Source of the DNA: Streptomyces sp. NRRL S-646
GTDB taxonomy: Bacteria > Actinomycetota > Actinomycetes > Streptomycetales > Streptomycetaceae
Reading direction: 5' to 3'
Assembly (NCBI RefSeq): GCF_000720765.1
Contig: NZ_JODC01000017.1
Span: 1 to 64,000, forward strand
DNA: 64,000 nt
Below, in pieces: positions 26,432-35,087 of this stretch; position 1 is the first letter of the stretch; every line of letters starts with the position of its first letter. The notes below the pieces were generated by a model that worked only from the letters and a program-made list of their open reading frames with translations, had not been told where the DNA came from and ran no database searches. The position numbers were made by a program, and so were the translations under genes.

Positions 26432-26463
26432 GGCTCCGCGGCAGTAGGTCTCGTCGCGGAGCC
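26432..26463. terminator. Hairpin after amidohydrolase gene
   Basis: GGCTCCGCG (26432-26440) and CGCGGAGCC (26455-26463) form a perfect 9-bp stem with a 14-base loop, nine bases past the amidohydrolase stop. It can end or attenuate the right-hand transcript of the sugar locus. Confidence 0.55.
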
Positions 26464-26471
26464 GGAGCGGG

Positions 26472-27377
26472 TCAGGCCCTCCGGGCGGTCGCGTCGCCCT
26501 TCGTGAAAACGGAGGCCAGGCCGTAGAACGCGGTCGCGGTGCCGGCGAGGAGCGCGTCGACATCGCTCTCGCTCCAGCCGGTGAGCAGCTCGTCCACGGT
26601 GGCGGCCCACCGGTTCCAGCCACCCGCCAGGTTGGCGACCGGCCAGTCCGAGCCGAACATCAGCCGCTCGGGGCCGAAGGCCGAGAGCAGCACCTCCCAG
26701 ACCGGGCGGATGTCGGCGGTGGTCCAGCGGGTGTGGTCGGCCTCGGTGATCAGCCCCGAGACCTTGCACACCACCTGCGGGTGCCCGGCGAGCTGCCGCA
26801 TCCGGCGTTCCCACTCGGCGATGTCCCCACGGGCGATGTCCGGCTTGCCCGCGTGGTTGAGCACCTGGGGCAGGTCCGGGAAGCGTTCCGCGAGCCGGAT
26901 CGCCTGATCGAGCTGGTGGTCGCGCACGAGCACGTCGTAGCGGAGTCCGCGATCCCGGGTCGCCCTCAACCCGCGTTCCACATCGGGGTGTTGGAGCCAG
27001 TCGGGGTCGGTCTCGCTCTGGACGAGGTGCCGCAGGGAGCGCAGGTATCCGCCGCCCGGTCCGGCTTGCAGCTGGTCGAGTACGTCACCGATGGCCGGTG
27101 ACGTCAGGTCGGCCCAGCCGACCACGGCCTGGATCAGGGGCTCCCGCTCGGCGAGCGCGAGCAGGTCCTCGGTCTCGGCGATCTCCGCGATGCACTGGAC
27201 GACCACTGTGCTGTGCAGCCGTCGGCCCGCGATGGGGTGGGTGGCGGTGGTGCGCAGGTCATCGGGGGTGAAGGTGCGGCGGATCGATGCCACGCCGGGG
27301 TCGTCCAGCCAGGGCTGCGGACGGTGGGCGAGGTCCCACAGGTGGTGGTGGGCGTCGACGAGCACGGGTGCGTTCAT
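26472..27377 (-). CDS. Amidohydrolase, L-fuconolactonase-like
   Basis: A 301-aa amidohydrolase_2 protein. The metal motif is DAHHHLWDL at the N-terminus, with the later histidine in LNHAGKP and the aspartate in FGSDWPV. The family includes L-fuconolactonase, L-rhamnono-lactonase and related sugar lactonases. ATG 27377 is chosen; a TTG four codons upstream is possible. With the aldose 1-dehydrogenase it would convert an aldonolactone to the acid. Confidence 0.85.
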   Translation of the reverse strand: MNAPVLVDAHHHLWDLAHRPQPWLDDPGVASIRRTFTPDDLRTTATHPIAGRRLHSTVVVQCIAEIAETEDLLALAEREPLIQAVVGWADLTSPAIGDVLDQLQAGPGGGYLRSLRHLVQSETDPDWLQHPDVERGLRATRDRGLRYDVLVRDHQLDQAIRLAERFPDLPQVLNHAGKPDIARGDIAEWERRMRQLAGHPQVVCKVSGLITEADHTRWTTADIRPVWEVLLSAFGPERLMFGSDWPVANLAGGWNRWAATVDELLTGWSESDVDALLAGTATAFYGLASVFTKGDATARRA

Positions 27378-27435
27378 GGGGTGGTCCAAGTCGGGTCGGG
27401 CGGGTGCGGGCCGGCTCTGGCCGGTGCGGGCCGGA

Positions 27436-27783
27436 TCAGACGGTGGCGTCGCCGTCGGGCGGGCTCAGATGCCAGATCTCGGGGAGCTCGGTCCACTGGC
27501 GTCCCTCCCCCCGGTCGGGGAAGGGCTCCTGGCACGGATCGGTGAGCTTCCACCAGCGCTGGGTCTCGGGGTCGGCCTCGATGGAGGCCATGTCCACCTC
27601 GAAGTCGTCGCCGATGTACTCCATGTAGGCGAAGAGCACGTCACCGTGGAGGAAGATGCTGTAGTTGCGGATGTTCGCCCGGAGCAGGGCGGCTTCTACG
27701 CCGGGCCACACGGCGGAGTGGAGCCGGAGGTACTCCTCGCGGTGTTCGGGACGGAGCCTGATGGTCTGGGCGATGCGCTTCAC
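27436..27783 (-). CDS. rhaM: L-rhamnose mutarotase-like protein
   Basis: A 115-aa dimeric alpha/beta-barrel protein. EEYLRLHSAVWPGVEAAL, NYSIFLHGDVLFAYMEY and TQRWWKLTDP follow RhaM closely, including the histidine and paired tryptophans around the active site. It interconverts anomers of L-rhamnose or the related 6-deoxy sugar L-fucose. The GTG start at 27783 overlaps the stop of the upstream gene (GTGA). Confidence 0.88.
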   Translation of the reverse strand: MKRIAQTIRLRPEHREEYLRLHSAVWPGVEAALLRANIRNYSIFLHGDVLFAYMEYIGDDFEVDMASIEADPETQRWWKLTDPCQEPFPDRGEGRQWTELPEIWHLSPPDGDATV

Positions 27784-29546
27784 GCCGGTTCCCCTGTCGT
27801 CTCGGTGGAGTCGGCCTGCTCGGCCTCGGTGTCGAACGGGGTCCGGTAACTGGGAGTACGGGTGCGCAGCCCGAGCCGCAGGGTGAGCCGGATGCGGGTG
27901 GAGGCGGGCAGACGGACCGTCAGGTACGGGCCGTCGCATGGGACCTCGGCCTCGGAGACAACTGGCTCGGTGTGCCCGTAGTCGTACATGTCGCCGATCC
28001 AGCCGTCGTCCTGGCAGGTGGTGTACCGGACGCTGGTGATGGTGTGCTCGGCGAACGCGCCCGCCTGGACGATCACCGTGCGGTCGGTTTCGGGGGCCAG
28101 GTTGACCAGTTCGACGGTGGTCGCCTCGGGGTCGATGGAGGTGACCAGGGCGGCGACGTCGGCGGGCAGGCCGGCCCGGCGGGCGTCGGCGTCGTGGTAG
28201 CGCAGCCGCGCCTGCTGCAGACCGCCCTGATACAGCACCTGCGGGCCGCCCCAGGTCAGTTGTACCAGGGCCTCGGTGACCACCGGGTTGCACAGCTGCC
28301 ACACATGGATGTCGGCCTCGGGCACGTCCAGGTCGCGGTAGCGGTCGATGCGCCGCAGCCGGTGGCGGACCTGGGCCTGCGCCATGGCGAGGATGCGCTC
28401 GGGGTAGTCGGGGTCGTCGCCGGCGAGGAAGGCGAACCACGCCTTCTCGTGTCCGGAGTCCTCCTTGGACCGGAACGGCCGCACGGTGCGCCAGTCGATG
28501 CCGTCCGCCTCGCGCAGCCCCTCCAGCCGGGTGCGGTCGGCGTCGGAGGCCGTGTGGTGCCACAGGGCCACCGGCACGGGGGGTGTGGCCGGGTTGTAGT
28601 CGAACCAGCCGGAGTCGTTGTGCCGGAACGGCAGGTGGAGGGTGGGCGTGTGCCGGTCCGGACCGAGTTCGACCGCCCACTTGGAGGGCAGGCTGGAGTC
28701 GGCCTCCGTGTGGGGCATGACCTTGGCGTGGCCTATGAGGGTGTCGAGAGAGGTCGCGACCATGGAGAGGTAGTCGTCGTCGCCGGTGACCGTGGCCGCC
28801 GCGAGCGCCGCCACGCAGGCCGCGTGACCGAGGCTGTGCCAGCCGTGGGGCCACGACCAGCCGTAGTGGCCGCCGTACCAGCGCCCTTCCAGCATGGTGC
28901 CGACCTCGCCGTCCGGGCCCACGTTGTCCGGGATCAGGCCGCCCTGTTCGCGGGTGCGCTCGCGCCAGGCGCCCACGTACTCGACGATCCAGTCGCGGTA
29001 GCGCTCCTCGCCGGACAGGATCCACGCGTTGAGGACCAGCCCGGCCGCGGCGAGGTTGACCGCGGTGTCGCCGACGCCCATCCGGTCCCGCATCTGGTCG
29101 CCGAGGCGCGGGTCCGCCGAGAGGGGGAAGGGGCCGTTCGCGGCCTCGGGGATCCACTCGAGCGGGTACCCGTAGGTGTCGGCCTCCTTCTGGAGCCAGG
29201 GGTAGACGTCACCGTCGAACAGGCCCGTGCGGTCGGGGTCGCTGCCGTTGTGCGGGCGGGCGATGATGCGGTGCTCGGGGTCGTAGTTGCCCTTGGCCGG
29301 GTCGACGTACAGCTCGGCGAAGCGCAGGGCGCGCTCATGCCAGCGGTCGGGTGCGGCCATGCACAGGAAGTAGAGCAGGAGCAGGCTCTCGCCCTGGTGG
29401 AACCAGTCGTAGCCGCGCTCGAACTCGTCGCGCAGCATGTTCAGTTCGGTGAGCTGCCGGGTCACGCCCTCCCAGTGCTTCTCACTGGCGGGCAGCAGAT
29501 CGTCGGCGCCGCCGAGGAGGTAGAGCTGGGGCCAGTTGAAGAACAC
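27780..29546 (-). CDS. Uncharacterised (alpha/alpha)-barrel-like sugar-locus protein
   Basis: A protein of at least 588 aa with no signal peptide and many Trp/His/Gly-rich helices, such as FNWPQLYLLGG, GYDWFHQGES, WYGGHYGWSWPHGW and FRHNDSGWFDYNP. This pattern recalls six-hairpin glycosidases, with a beta-rich C-terminal part. No activity can be named. The natural N-terminus is unclear: coding similarity seems to extend upstream of GTG 29546 through PPTFYEV to a CTG at 29606. The only ATG with a ribosome site (29619) is one base out of frame. It sits between the sugar importer and the mutarotase and is probably intracellular. Confidence 0.7.
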   Translation of the reverse strand: MFFNWPQLYLLGGADDLLPASEKHWEGVTRQLTELNMLRDEFERGYDWFHQGESLLLLYFLCMAAPDRWHERALRFAELYVDPAKGNYDPEHRIIARPHNGSDPDRTGLFDGDVYPWLQKEADTYGYPLEWIPEAANGPFPLSADPRLGDQMRDRMGVGDTAVNLAAAGLVLNAWILSGEERYRDWIVEYVGAWRERTREQGGLIPDNVGPDGEVGTMLEGRWYGGHYGWSWPHGWHSLGHAACVAALAAATVTGDDDYLSMVATSLDTLIGHAKVMPHTEADSSLPSKWAVELGPDRHTPTLHLPFRHNDSGWFDYNPATPPVPVALWHHTASDADRTRLEGLREADGIDWRTVRPFRSKEDSGHEKAWFAFLAGDDPDYPERILAMAQAQVRHRLRRIDRYRDLDVPEADIHVWQLCNPVVTEALVQLTWGGPQVLYQGGLQQARLRYHDADARRAGLPADVAALVTSIDPEATTVELVNLAPETDRTVIVQAGAFAEHTITSVRYTTCQDDGWIGDMYDYGHTEPVVSEAEVPCDGPYLTVRLPASTRIRLTLRLGLRTRTPSYRTPFDTEAEQADSTETTGEPA

Positions 29547-29627
29547 CTCGTAGAAGGTCGGCGGCCGGGATGTCGTCGCCGGGGTCGCCGGAGAGGTGGG
29601 AGTCAGGGCTGTATGGCATGAGAGCTG

Positions 29628-30602
29628 TTACTCCTTGGTGGCGCCGGCGAGCATTCCGCTGACCAGGAAGCGCTGGGCGAACAGGAACACGACGAGTACC
29701 GGTGTGATGGCGACCAGCGTGGCCAGTGCCAGTTGCGGGCGTTGGATGGCGAGGGTGCCGACGGTCGGGTTGAACGACGGCACGTTGCTGAGAAGACTGC
29801 CGACGCCCACCTGGATGGGCATCTGGTCGCTGTCGGGGAGCATGACGTAGGGCAGGAAGTAGTTGGTCCAGTTGGCGACGAAGCTGAAGAAGCCGACCAG
29901 CGCGATGACGGGCGTGGCCAGCGGCAGCGCGATGTGCCGGAAGACGCCGAACTCGGAGCAGCCGTCCATGCGTGCCGCGGCCAGGAGGTCCTTGGGGACG
30001 GCGGTCGTGAAGTAGATGTAGGTGAGGTACACGCCGAACGGGTAGAACGAGTAGGGCAGGATGATCGACCACATCGTGCCGATCAGGTGCACCGCGTTGA
30101 GCTCCAGGAACAGCGGCACCACCAGGGTGGCGTTCGGCATCAGCATCACGACCAGGGTCGCGATCAGCAGCGTGCGTCGGCCGCGGAACTCGGTCATCGC
30201 CAGCGCGTACCCCGCGGGAATGGCCAGGCAGAGCGTGATGACCAGTGAGATCGCGGCGTAGACGGCGGAGTTGCGCAGCCACAGCAGGATGGCGTTGTCC
30301 TGGAAGGCGGTGAGCGCGTGCCAGTTGGCCTTGAAGGCGTGCCAGGAGCCGAAGGTCAGGGGGTTGTCGTGGACGAGTTGCTGGTCGGTCTTGGTCGCCG
30401 CGAGCAGCAGCCACAGCACCGGCAGGACGAAGAACACCACGAAGACGGTGAGCACGGAGCCCGCCAGCAGCCGGGAGGCCACGTGCTGCGGGGACCGGCG
30501 GCGCCGCCGCGGTTCCCCGTGCCGGGTTCGGCTCATGGCGTTCGTGTCCCGTTCCGTGCGTGGGGCGGTGGCAAGGGGAGTGGGTCGGGTCTCAGTCGGC
30601 AT
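29628..30602 (-). CDS. Sugar ABC transporter permease (MalG/CUT1 type)
   Basis: A 324-aa permease with about six membrane segments and the EAA loop AARMDGCSEFGVFRHIALPLATP, as in MalG-type carbohydrate importers. ATG 30602 lies inside the end of the preceding permease gene (11-base overlap). It forms the channel with the MalF-type partner. No dedicated ATPase is encoded nearby, so it probably uses a shared MsiK-type ATPase, as many Streptomyces sugar importers do. Confidence 0.9.
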   Translation of the reverse strand: MPTETRPTPLATAPRTERDTNAMSRTRHGEPRRRRRSPQHVASRLLAGSVLTVFVVFFVLPVLWLLLAATKTDQQLVHDNPLTFGSWHAFKANWHALTAFQDNAILLWLRNSAVYAAISLVITLCLAIPAGYALAMTEFRGRRTLLIATLVVMLMPNATLVVPLFLELNAVHLIGTMWSIILPYSFYPFGVYLTYIYFTTAVPKDLLAAARMDGCSEFGVFRHIALPLATPVIALVGFFSFVANWTNYFLPYVMLPDSDQMPIQVGVGSLLSNVPSFNPTVGTLAIQRPQLALATLVAITPVLVVFLFAQRFLVSGMLAGATKE

Positions 30603-31506
30603 CGAAGAACCCCGATCGTGCGACGAAGACACCGGCGACCGACACGCTGACGACCAGGAGCTCCACCGAGACCGCGGCGGCGCCGTTGATGTTGTTCATC
30701 TGGAAGGCGAAGTCGTAGGTGAGCTGGTTGAGCGAGTAGTCGCGGCCGGCCACGCCCGTACTGGCCAGGGACAGCAGCTGCGGCTCCACGAAGAGCTGAG
30801 CGCCGCCCGCGAAGGCCAGGATCACCATGTAGACGATCCACTTGCGGAGCATGGGGATCTGCACCCGCCAGGCGGTCTGCCAGCCGTTGGCGCCGTCGAT
30901 GCGGGCGGCTTCCATGACGTCCTTGGGGATGTTGTTGAGCGCGCCGTACATGACGACGATCCAGCCCCCCGCGCCGGTCCAGAAGGCGATGATCGTGAAC
31001 AACAGCGCCAGATTGCCGGGGGCGATGACCTCGCCGAAGGTGTGGAAGCCCAGCGTCTCCAGCAGGGAGCTGACCGGGCTGACCGTCGGGTCGAGCATGA
31101 ACAGCCACACCAGGACGCTCGCGGCGCCGGCGAGGGCGCCGGGGATGTAGTAGAGGAAGCGCAGTGCCTGACTGAGCGGCCCCAAGGACAGCTTGTGCAG
31201 GAGCAGCGCCAGGACCACCACGAACACCACGAGTGAGACCAGCCAGAAGACCAGGTAAAGGGCCACGTGGCTCAGGGAGTCGACGAATCGGAAGTCCTGT
31301 GCCGTGGTGACGAAGTTGGAGATGCCGGTGAAGGCGCCTCCGGCGTCCGTGAACGCGAAGTAGATCGCGTAGCAGGTGGGAAGGACGCCGAAGGCGATCA
31401 GCAGCAGTACGTAGCCGGCGACGAATGCCACGCCGGCCCGGCTTTGCCGGGAGGTGCCGCGAGGGCGCCCCCGGACGGAGCCGGCCGAGGAGTGGGTGAC
31501 CGTCAC
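30592..31506 (-). CDS. Sugar ABC transporter permease (MalF/CUT1 type)
   Basis: A 304-aa permease with about six membrane segments and the coupling loop MEAARIDGANGWQTAWRVQIP. GTG 31506 overlaps the stop of the binding-protein gene (GTGA), the usual order in CUT1 operons. The open frame continues far upstream but only shadows the binding protein. Functional transport depends on a binding protein, and the local one is broken. Confidence 0.9.
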   Translation of the reverse strand: MTVTHSSAGSVRGRPRGTSRQSRAGVAFVAGYVLLLIAFGVLPTCYAIYFAFTDAGGAFTGISNFVTTAQDFRFVDSLSHVALYLVFWLVSLVVFVVVLALLLHKLSLGPLSQALRFLYYIPGALAGAASVLVWLFMLDPTVSPVSSLLETLGFHTFGEVIAPGNLALLFTIIAFWTGAGGWIVVMYGALNNIPKDVMEAARIDGANGWQTAWRVQIPMLRKWIVYMVILAFAGGAQLFVEPQLLSLASTGVAGRDYSLNQLTYDFAFQMNNINGAAAVSVELLVVSVSVAGVFVARSGFFDAD

Positions 31507-32587
31507 TGGGAGACCTTGTATCCGTCGGCCTTGGCGTACTTGACGATCGAGTCCTGCCAGGCGGGCAGCAGCGATTCGATGCTCTTGCCCTGCGTCAGGC
31601 CGGGCTTGACGGTGGCGGCCCAGACCGCCTCCTGGCTGAACTGGCCCGACCCCCAGTCCGACCACACCTGCGAGGAGGCGTCCTTGAGAGGCGTGAGGTC
31701 GCCGACGAAGTAGCCGGAGGCGGCCTGCGCCTTCAGCCAGTTCTCGGCGGCGGGCGCGTACGCCGGGAAGCCGGGAGCCTTCTCGCCCTGGTAGGCGTTG
31801 TCGGTGGTGACCCACTTCAGGAAGTCGGTGGCCGCCTTGAGGTGGGTGGAGTGCTTGGACAGCAGCCAGGTGCCGCCGCCGACGTTGCCGGTGGACGGCG
31901 AGGTCTCACCCTGCCACTGCGGCATGGGCGCCACCGCGATCTGCTTCCCACGAGGTAGCCGGGGTGCTCCTTGGCGACCTTCTCACCGAGCGCCTGGTAC
32001 TCCTCCCAGGTCGTCGGCACCGTGTAGCCGAACTTCTTCATCAGCGGGGCGTTGTACCAGAGCACGGCCTGGGAGAGGTCGTTGCGCAGGCAGTACATGG
32101 TGCCGTCGACCGTGCAGACGTCGTTGGCACCCTTGGCGAACCCGCCGAGGGTCGCGTCCGGGATCAGGCCCTTGTTCAGCGGGGCGGCGAAGCCGGCGTC
32201 GACCGCCCAGGTCACCTCGTTGTTCTGGGAGCTGAAGACGACGTCGGGCCACCCCTTGCCGGTGCGGTTGAAGAGCTGGACCTTGGTCTGGAGGTAGTTC
32301 GAGCCGTTGGCGTCGCCGTCGTAGCTGACGATGTTCATCTTCACGTCCGGGTGCGACGCCTGGTACTGCTTCGCGGCGTCCATCCGGGTCGCGTCCACCC
32401 AGACGGTCAACGCCCCGTCCTTCTGCGGCGCCTGGGCGAAGCCGTCCTTGGTGGTCGTACCGGCGCCGCCACCACTGCCGCAGGCGGCCACGGTGAGCAG
32501 CACGGTGGCGGCACAGCCGGCCAGCAGCGAGATACGTCTCCTGCTGGTCCCTGTCTCCTGGGCGGCCGAAGGCTTGTAGACGGACAT
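31503..32587 (-). pseudogene. Sugar-binding lipoprotein, internal deletion and frameshift
   Basis: The N-terminal part (ATG 32587, GGAG six bases upstream) has a signal peptide with lipobox near TVAACGSGG, then TVWVDATRMDAAK and WPDVVFSSQNNEV, ending at EHPGYLVG near 31955. The C-terminal part (QIAVAPMPQWQGE, GNVGGGTWLLSKHS to KADGYKVSQ) is in another frame. Together they make about 345 residues, against roughly 430-450 for the family, so about 90-100 residues of the central domain are missing at the junction. The importer is probably non-functional unless this is an assembly fault. Confidence 0.8.
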
Positions 32588-32783
32588 GAGCGACTCCACT
32601 GGGTTTGCTTGCGGCTGCTGACGGCTCTGTCGTACCGCCGAGGAAAGAAATTAGCCGCGATATCGACGGGCGAGTCAAGGGGTGAGTAGGTCTTTTCTTG
32701 AGATTCGGCGTGCATGTCAAGGTGACTACTGCGAGTCATATACGCAGCTAAAACGGCACTAAAGGCCATAATTTGCATGCAGA

Positions 32784-32794
32784 CTGATGATCAG
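32784..32794. promoter_or_regulatory. Palindrome CTGATGATCAG, candidate FadR-type operator
   Basis: A perfect 5-bp-arm palindrome around a central G in the 308-bp divergent region between the binding-protein gene and the FadR-type gene at 32896. A TAGGAT -10-like element is at 32833-32838 on the plus strand. CGATATCG at 32658-32665 is a second symmetric site nearer the importer. Confidence 0.4.
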
Positions 32795-32895
32795 GAGCGC
32801 CAAATGAGTCCGACTTATTAGAGTGTCTGGGGTAGGATGAACGCGGTTTAAGGTTGATCAGTCACCGTCGTCGCAGCCACCCGGAGGCAGGACAC

Positions 32896-33654
32896 ATGAA
32901 GGACACGCCCGTCGTGGCGGCAGAGGTGAACGGCGCGGACGAGCGGCGCGACTACCGGCCCGGTTACGAGGTCGTGGCGGAGCGGATCCTCGAGTTCATC
33001 GCCGAGTCGCGCCTGCTTCCCGGCGACCGGATCCCCACGGAGAAGGACCTGGCCCTGCAGCTGGGCACCAGCCGGGGGGTTGTCCGAGATGCCGTGAAGA
33101 TCCTCTCGGCCCTCGGCCGGGTCCGGGTGCACAAGGGGCGCGGACTGTTCGTCGCGGACGAGGACGGCATGCTGATCACCAGCCGCTGGGCCGGCTTCTT
33201 CCGGCCCGTGGACCTCGATCACGTGCTCATGCTGTTCGAGTTCCGCGGGGTTCAGGAAACGGTTGCCGCCAAGCTCGCGGCCACCCGGGCCACGCCCGCC
33301 GAACTGCGCACCATCGAGGTCGCCATGCAGCAGTGCCGGCACGGGTACGTCCACGGTGAGGTCGACGTCTTCAACCAGGCGGACGACGACTTCCACGCCG
33401 CCGTGGCCGCGGCTTCGCACAACCCGTTCCTCGGCAGCGCGGTGCGTGAGGCCCGCCAGCTGCAGCGCCAGTCCAGCGCGATCGTCCACGACACCATCGG
33501 CGAGGGCACCGCGGCCGCGGTCGAGGAGCACGAGACGATCTACCGCGCCATTCGCGACGGCCGACCCGACGAGGCCGCCGCGGCCACGGCCGTACACCTC
33601 GACCGGACGCTGGAAGACTACCGACGGGAGATCCAGCGCCGCCTGTTCGGCTGA
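32896..33654 (+). CDS. FadR-subfamily GntR regulator
   Basis: A 252-aa regulator. The N-terminal winged helix carries LLPGDRIPTEKDLALQLGTS and RGVVRDAVKILSALGRVRV near residues 40-80. The FCD domain follows, with metal/ligand histidines in DDDFHAAVAAASHN and EEHETIYRAI. ATG 32896 has GGAGG eight bases upstream. Divergent from the sugar importer operon, it probably represses it until a sugar acid binds. Confidence 0.87.
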   Translation: MKDTPVVAAEVNGADERRDYRPGYEVVAERILEFIAESRLLPGDRIPTEKDLALQLGTSRGVVRDAVKILSALGRVRVHKGRGLFVADEDGMLITSRWAGFFRPVDLDHVLMLFEFRGVQETVAAKLAATRATPAELRTIEVAMQQCRHGYVHGEVDVFNQADDDFHAAVAAASHNPFLGSAVREARQLQRQSSAIVHDTIGEGTAAAVEEHETIYRAIRDGRPDEAAAATAVHLDRTLEDYRREIQRRLFG

Positions 33655-34144
33655 CCGTTGTGCCGGCACATGCCGGAGGGGCTGTCACAGGGTGAGGAGT
33701 CGCCGGTCCTGACCGGCGCCACCGGCGACCGGCCACTCGATGAGCATGGCGCTTCGGCGGTCGAGGCGTCGCAGGCATCCAGCAGTGGTCAGCGAGCGGG
33801 TCGAACCGAGGCCGATCTTGAGTCAGTGCCCGCTGCTGCCGTCGTACAAAATGAGAGTGGGGGCCTGCGGGCCGCGACGCACCCTCTGGGAGAGGGGGCT
33901 TCGGTGGCCCGCCTGCGACGATTTGGGCCCTACGGGGACGAAACCTTGAGGACGACGAGAACGCGGCACGCCGTCTTCCCGTCTGCACCTGCCACCGTGA
34001 GGTTTGTGAGGCGGGCCTGTGGAGGAGTGCAGTGGTCTTTGCGGTACTCGCGCGGGCTGACGCCGCCGTGTAGGGGTCGGTCGGCGGCGTGACCGGATGT
34101 ATCCAACGTGCTGGTGCGGGCGGGCGTGGGGCCCGTCGGTGCCG
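33655..34144. other. Intergenic region, possible AraC tail
   Basis: No complete gene is supported between the two FadR-type genes. On the minus strand at about 34020-34072 the peptide GVSPREYRKDH resembles the last helix of AraC-type regulators, but with only about a dozen residues this is weak. Several GC-rich open frames have no ribosome site or recognisable domain. Confidence 0.35.
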
Positions 34145-34918
34145 TCAGGGCTGCGGGGTCGGTCGGCGGCTCGCCCATGCCCGGGCGATGTGCTCGCGCA
34201 TCGCGCGGGCGGCTCCGTCGGCGTCACGATGGCGGAGCAGTTCGAGTATGGCCACGTGCTCGCCCAGTGACATGGTCAAGCCGTCGCGGGTCGAGTGACC
34301 GGTGTAGAGGCGTGACAGGCGGGCCTTGCCGTGAACGCTGCGGATGATCGCCTGACCCAGGAGATTCCCGGAAGCCCTCATGATCATCTCGTGGAAGGCG
34401 GCGTCTTCCTCGGCGTAGCGCACCGGGTCGTCCAGTGCCTCCCGCAGCGCGGTGACCTGCTCCTCGAGTTGGGCGAGTTCGAGGTCGGTGATGCGGCCGG
34501 CCGCGTCGGCGGCCATCTCGGCCTCCAGGGCGATCCGCACACTGACCAGCTGGTCGAGGATCGTCAGCGTCCGGTCGTGACGGACCTGAGCCTCCAGGAC
34601 GACAGGGTCCAGAAGATTCCACTCCTGTGGCTCGCGCACCCGTGTACCGCGCCCGGGCGCCGCCCTGATCAGCCCCTTTTCTTCGAGTACCTTCACCGAC
34701 TCGCGCACGACGGTCCGACTGACGCCGAACTCCTCGCACAGCACCGCCTCGATGGGCAGCGCGGAGTCCGGCGGATAGGCCCCGCCCACGATCCGGTCGA
34801 CGAGATAGGTGACCACGGTGTCGCTGAGCCGGCCGGTCTGCCGTCGGGGAACGGCTCCCAGCGACCCCTCCGAGGGTGCAGACGCCAGTCGTTGACGATT
34901 CGCCGGGGTACGGGCCAC
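34145..34918 (-). CDS. FadR-subfamily GntR regulator
   Basis: A 257-aa regulator. The winged helix has IVGGAYPPDSALPIEAVLCEE and FGVSRTVVRESVKVLEEKGLI near residues 40-80, followed by an FCD domain with DDPVRYAEEDAAFHEMIMRASGN. GTG 34918 is chosen because GGAG lies six bases upstream; the open frame continues to 35221 across the promoter and divergent gene start. It is divergent from the secreted beta-helix protein and likely controls it. Confidence 0.87.
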   Translation of the reverse strand: MARTPANRQRLASAPSEGSLGAVPRRQTGRLSDTVVTYLVDRIVGGAYPPDSALPIEAVLCEEFGVSRTVVRESVKVLEEKGLIRAAPGRGTRVREPQEWNLLDPVVLEAQVRHDRTLTILDQLVSVRIALEAEMAADAAGRITDLELAQLEEQVTALREALDDPVRYAEEDAAFHEMIMRASGNLLGQAIIRSVHGKARLSRLYTGHSTRDGLTMSLGEHVAILELLRHRDADGAARAMREHIARAWASRRPTPQP

Positions 34919-34970
34919 GTGCGGCTCCTCGTGATCAGTAAATGCCACAGCATACACCTTGTGGATTATG

Positions 34971-34982
34971 TCATTCGTATGA
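34971..34982. promoter_or_regulatory. Candidate FadR-type operator TCATTCGTATGA
   Basis: An inverted repeat matching at 10 of 12 positions (TCATWCGWATGA) in an AT-rich stretch between the divergent FadR-type gene and the beta-helix gene. Size and symmetry fit GntR-family sites. Confidence 0.5.
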
Positions 34983-35087
34983 TGAAGTTCGTCCGCCCGG
35001 CGAAACGCCGGTGAAACATGGCCGAAGTCCGCCGGGTCGCGACCGGGATGGGACCAGGCACGGTGTCGCATCACCGAAGGAGCCCTC

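Noticed and set aside
34020..34072. AraC-type regulator remnant
   Set aside because: Only about a dozen residues (GVSPREYRKDH) match; too short to stand as a gene feature.
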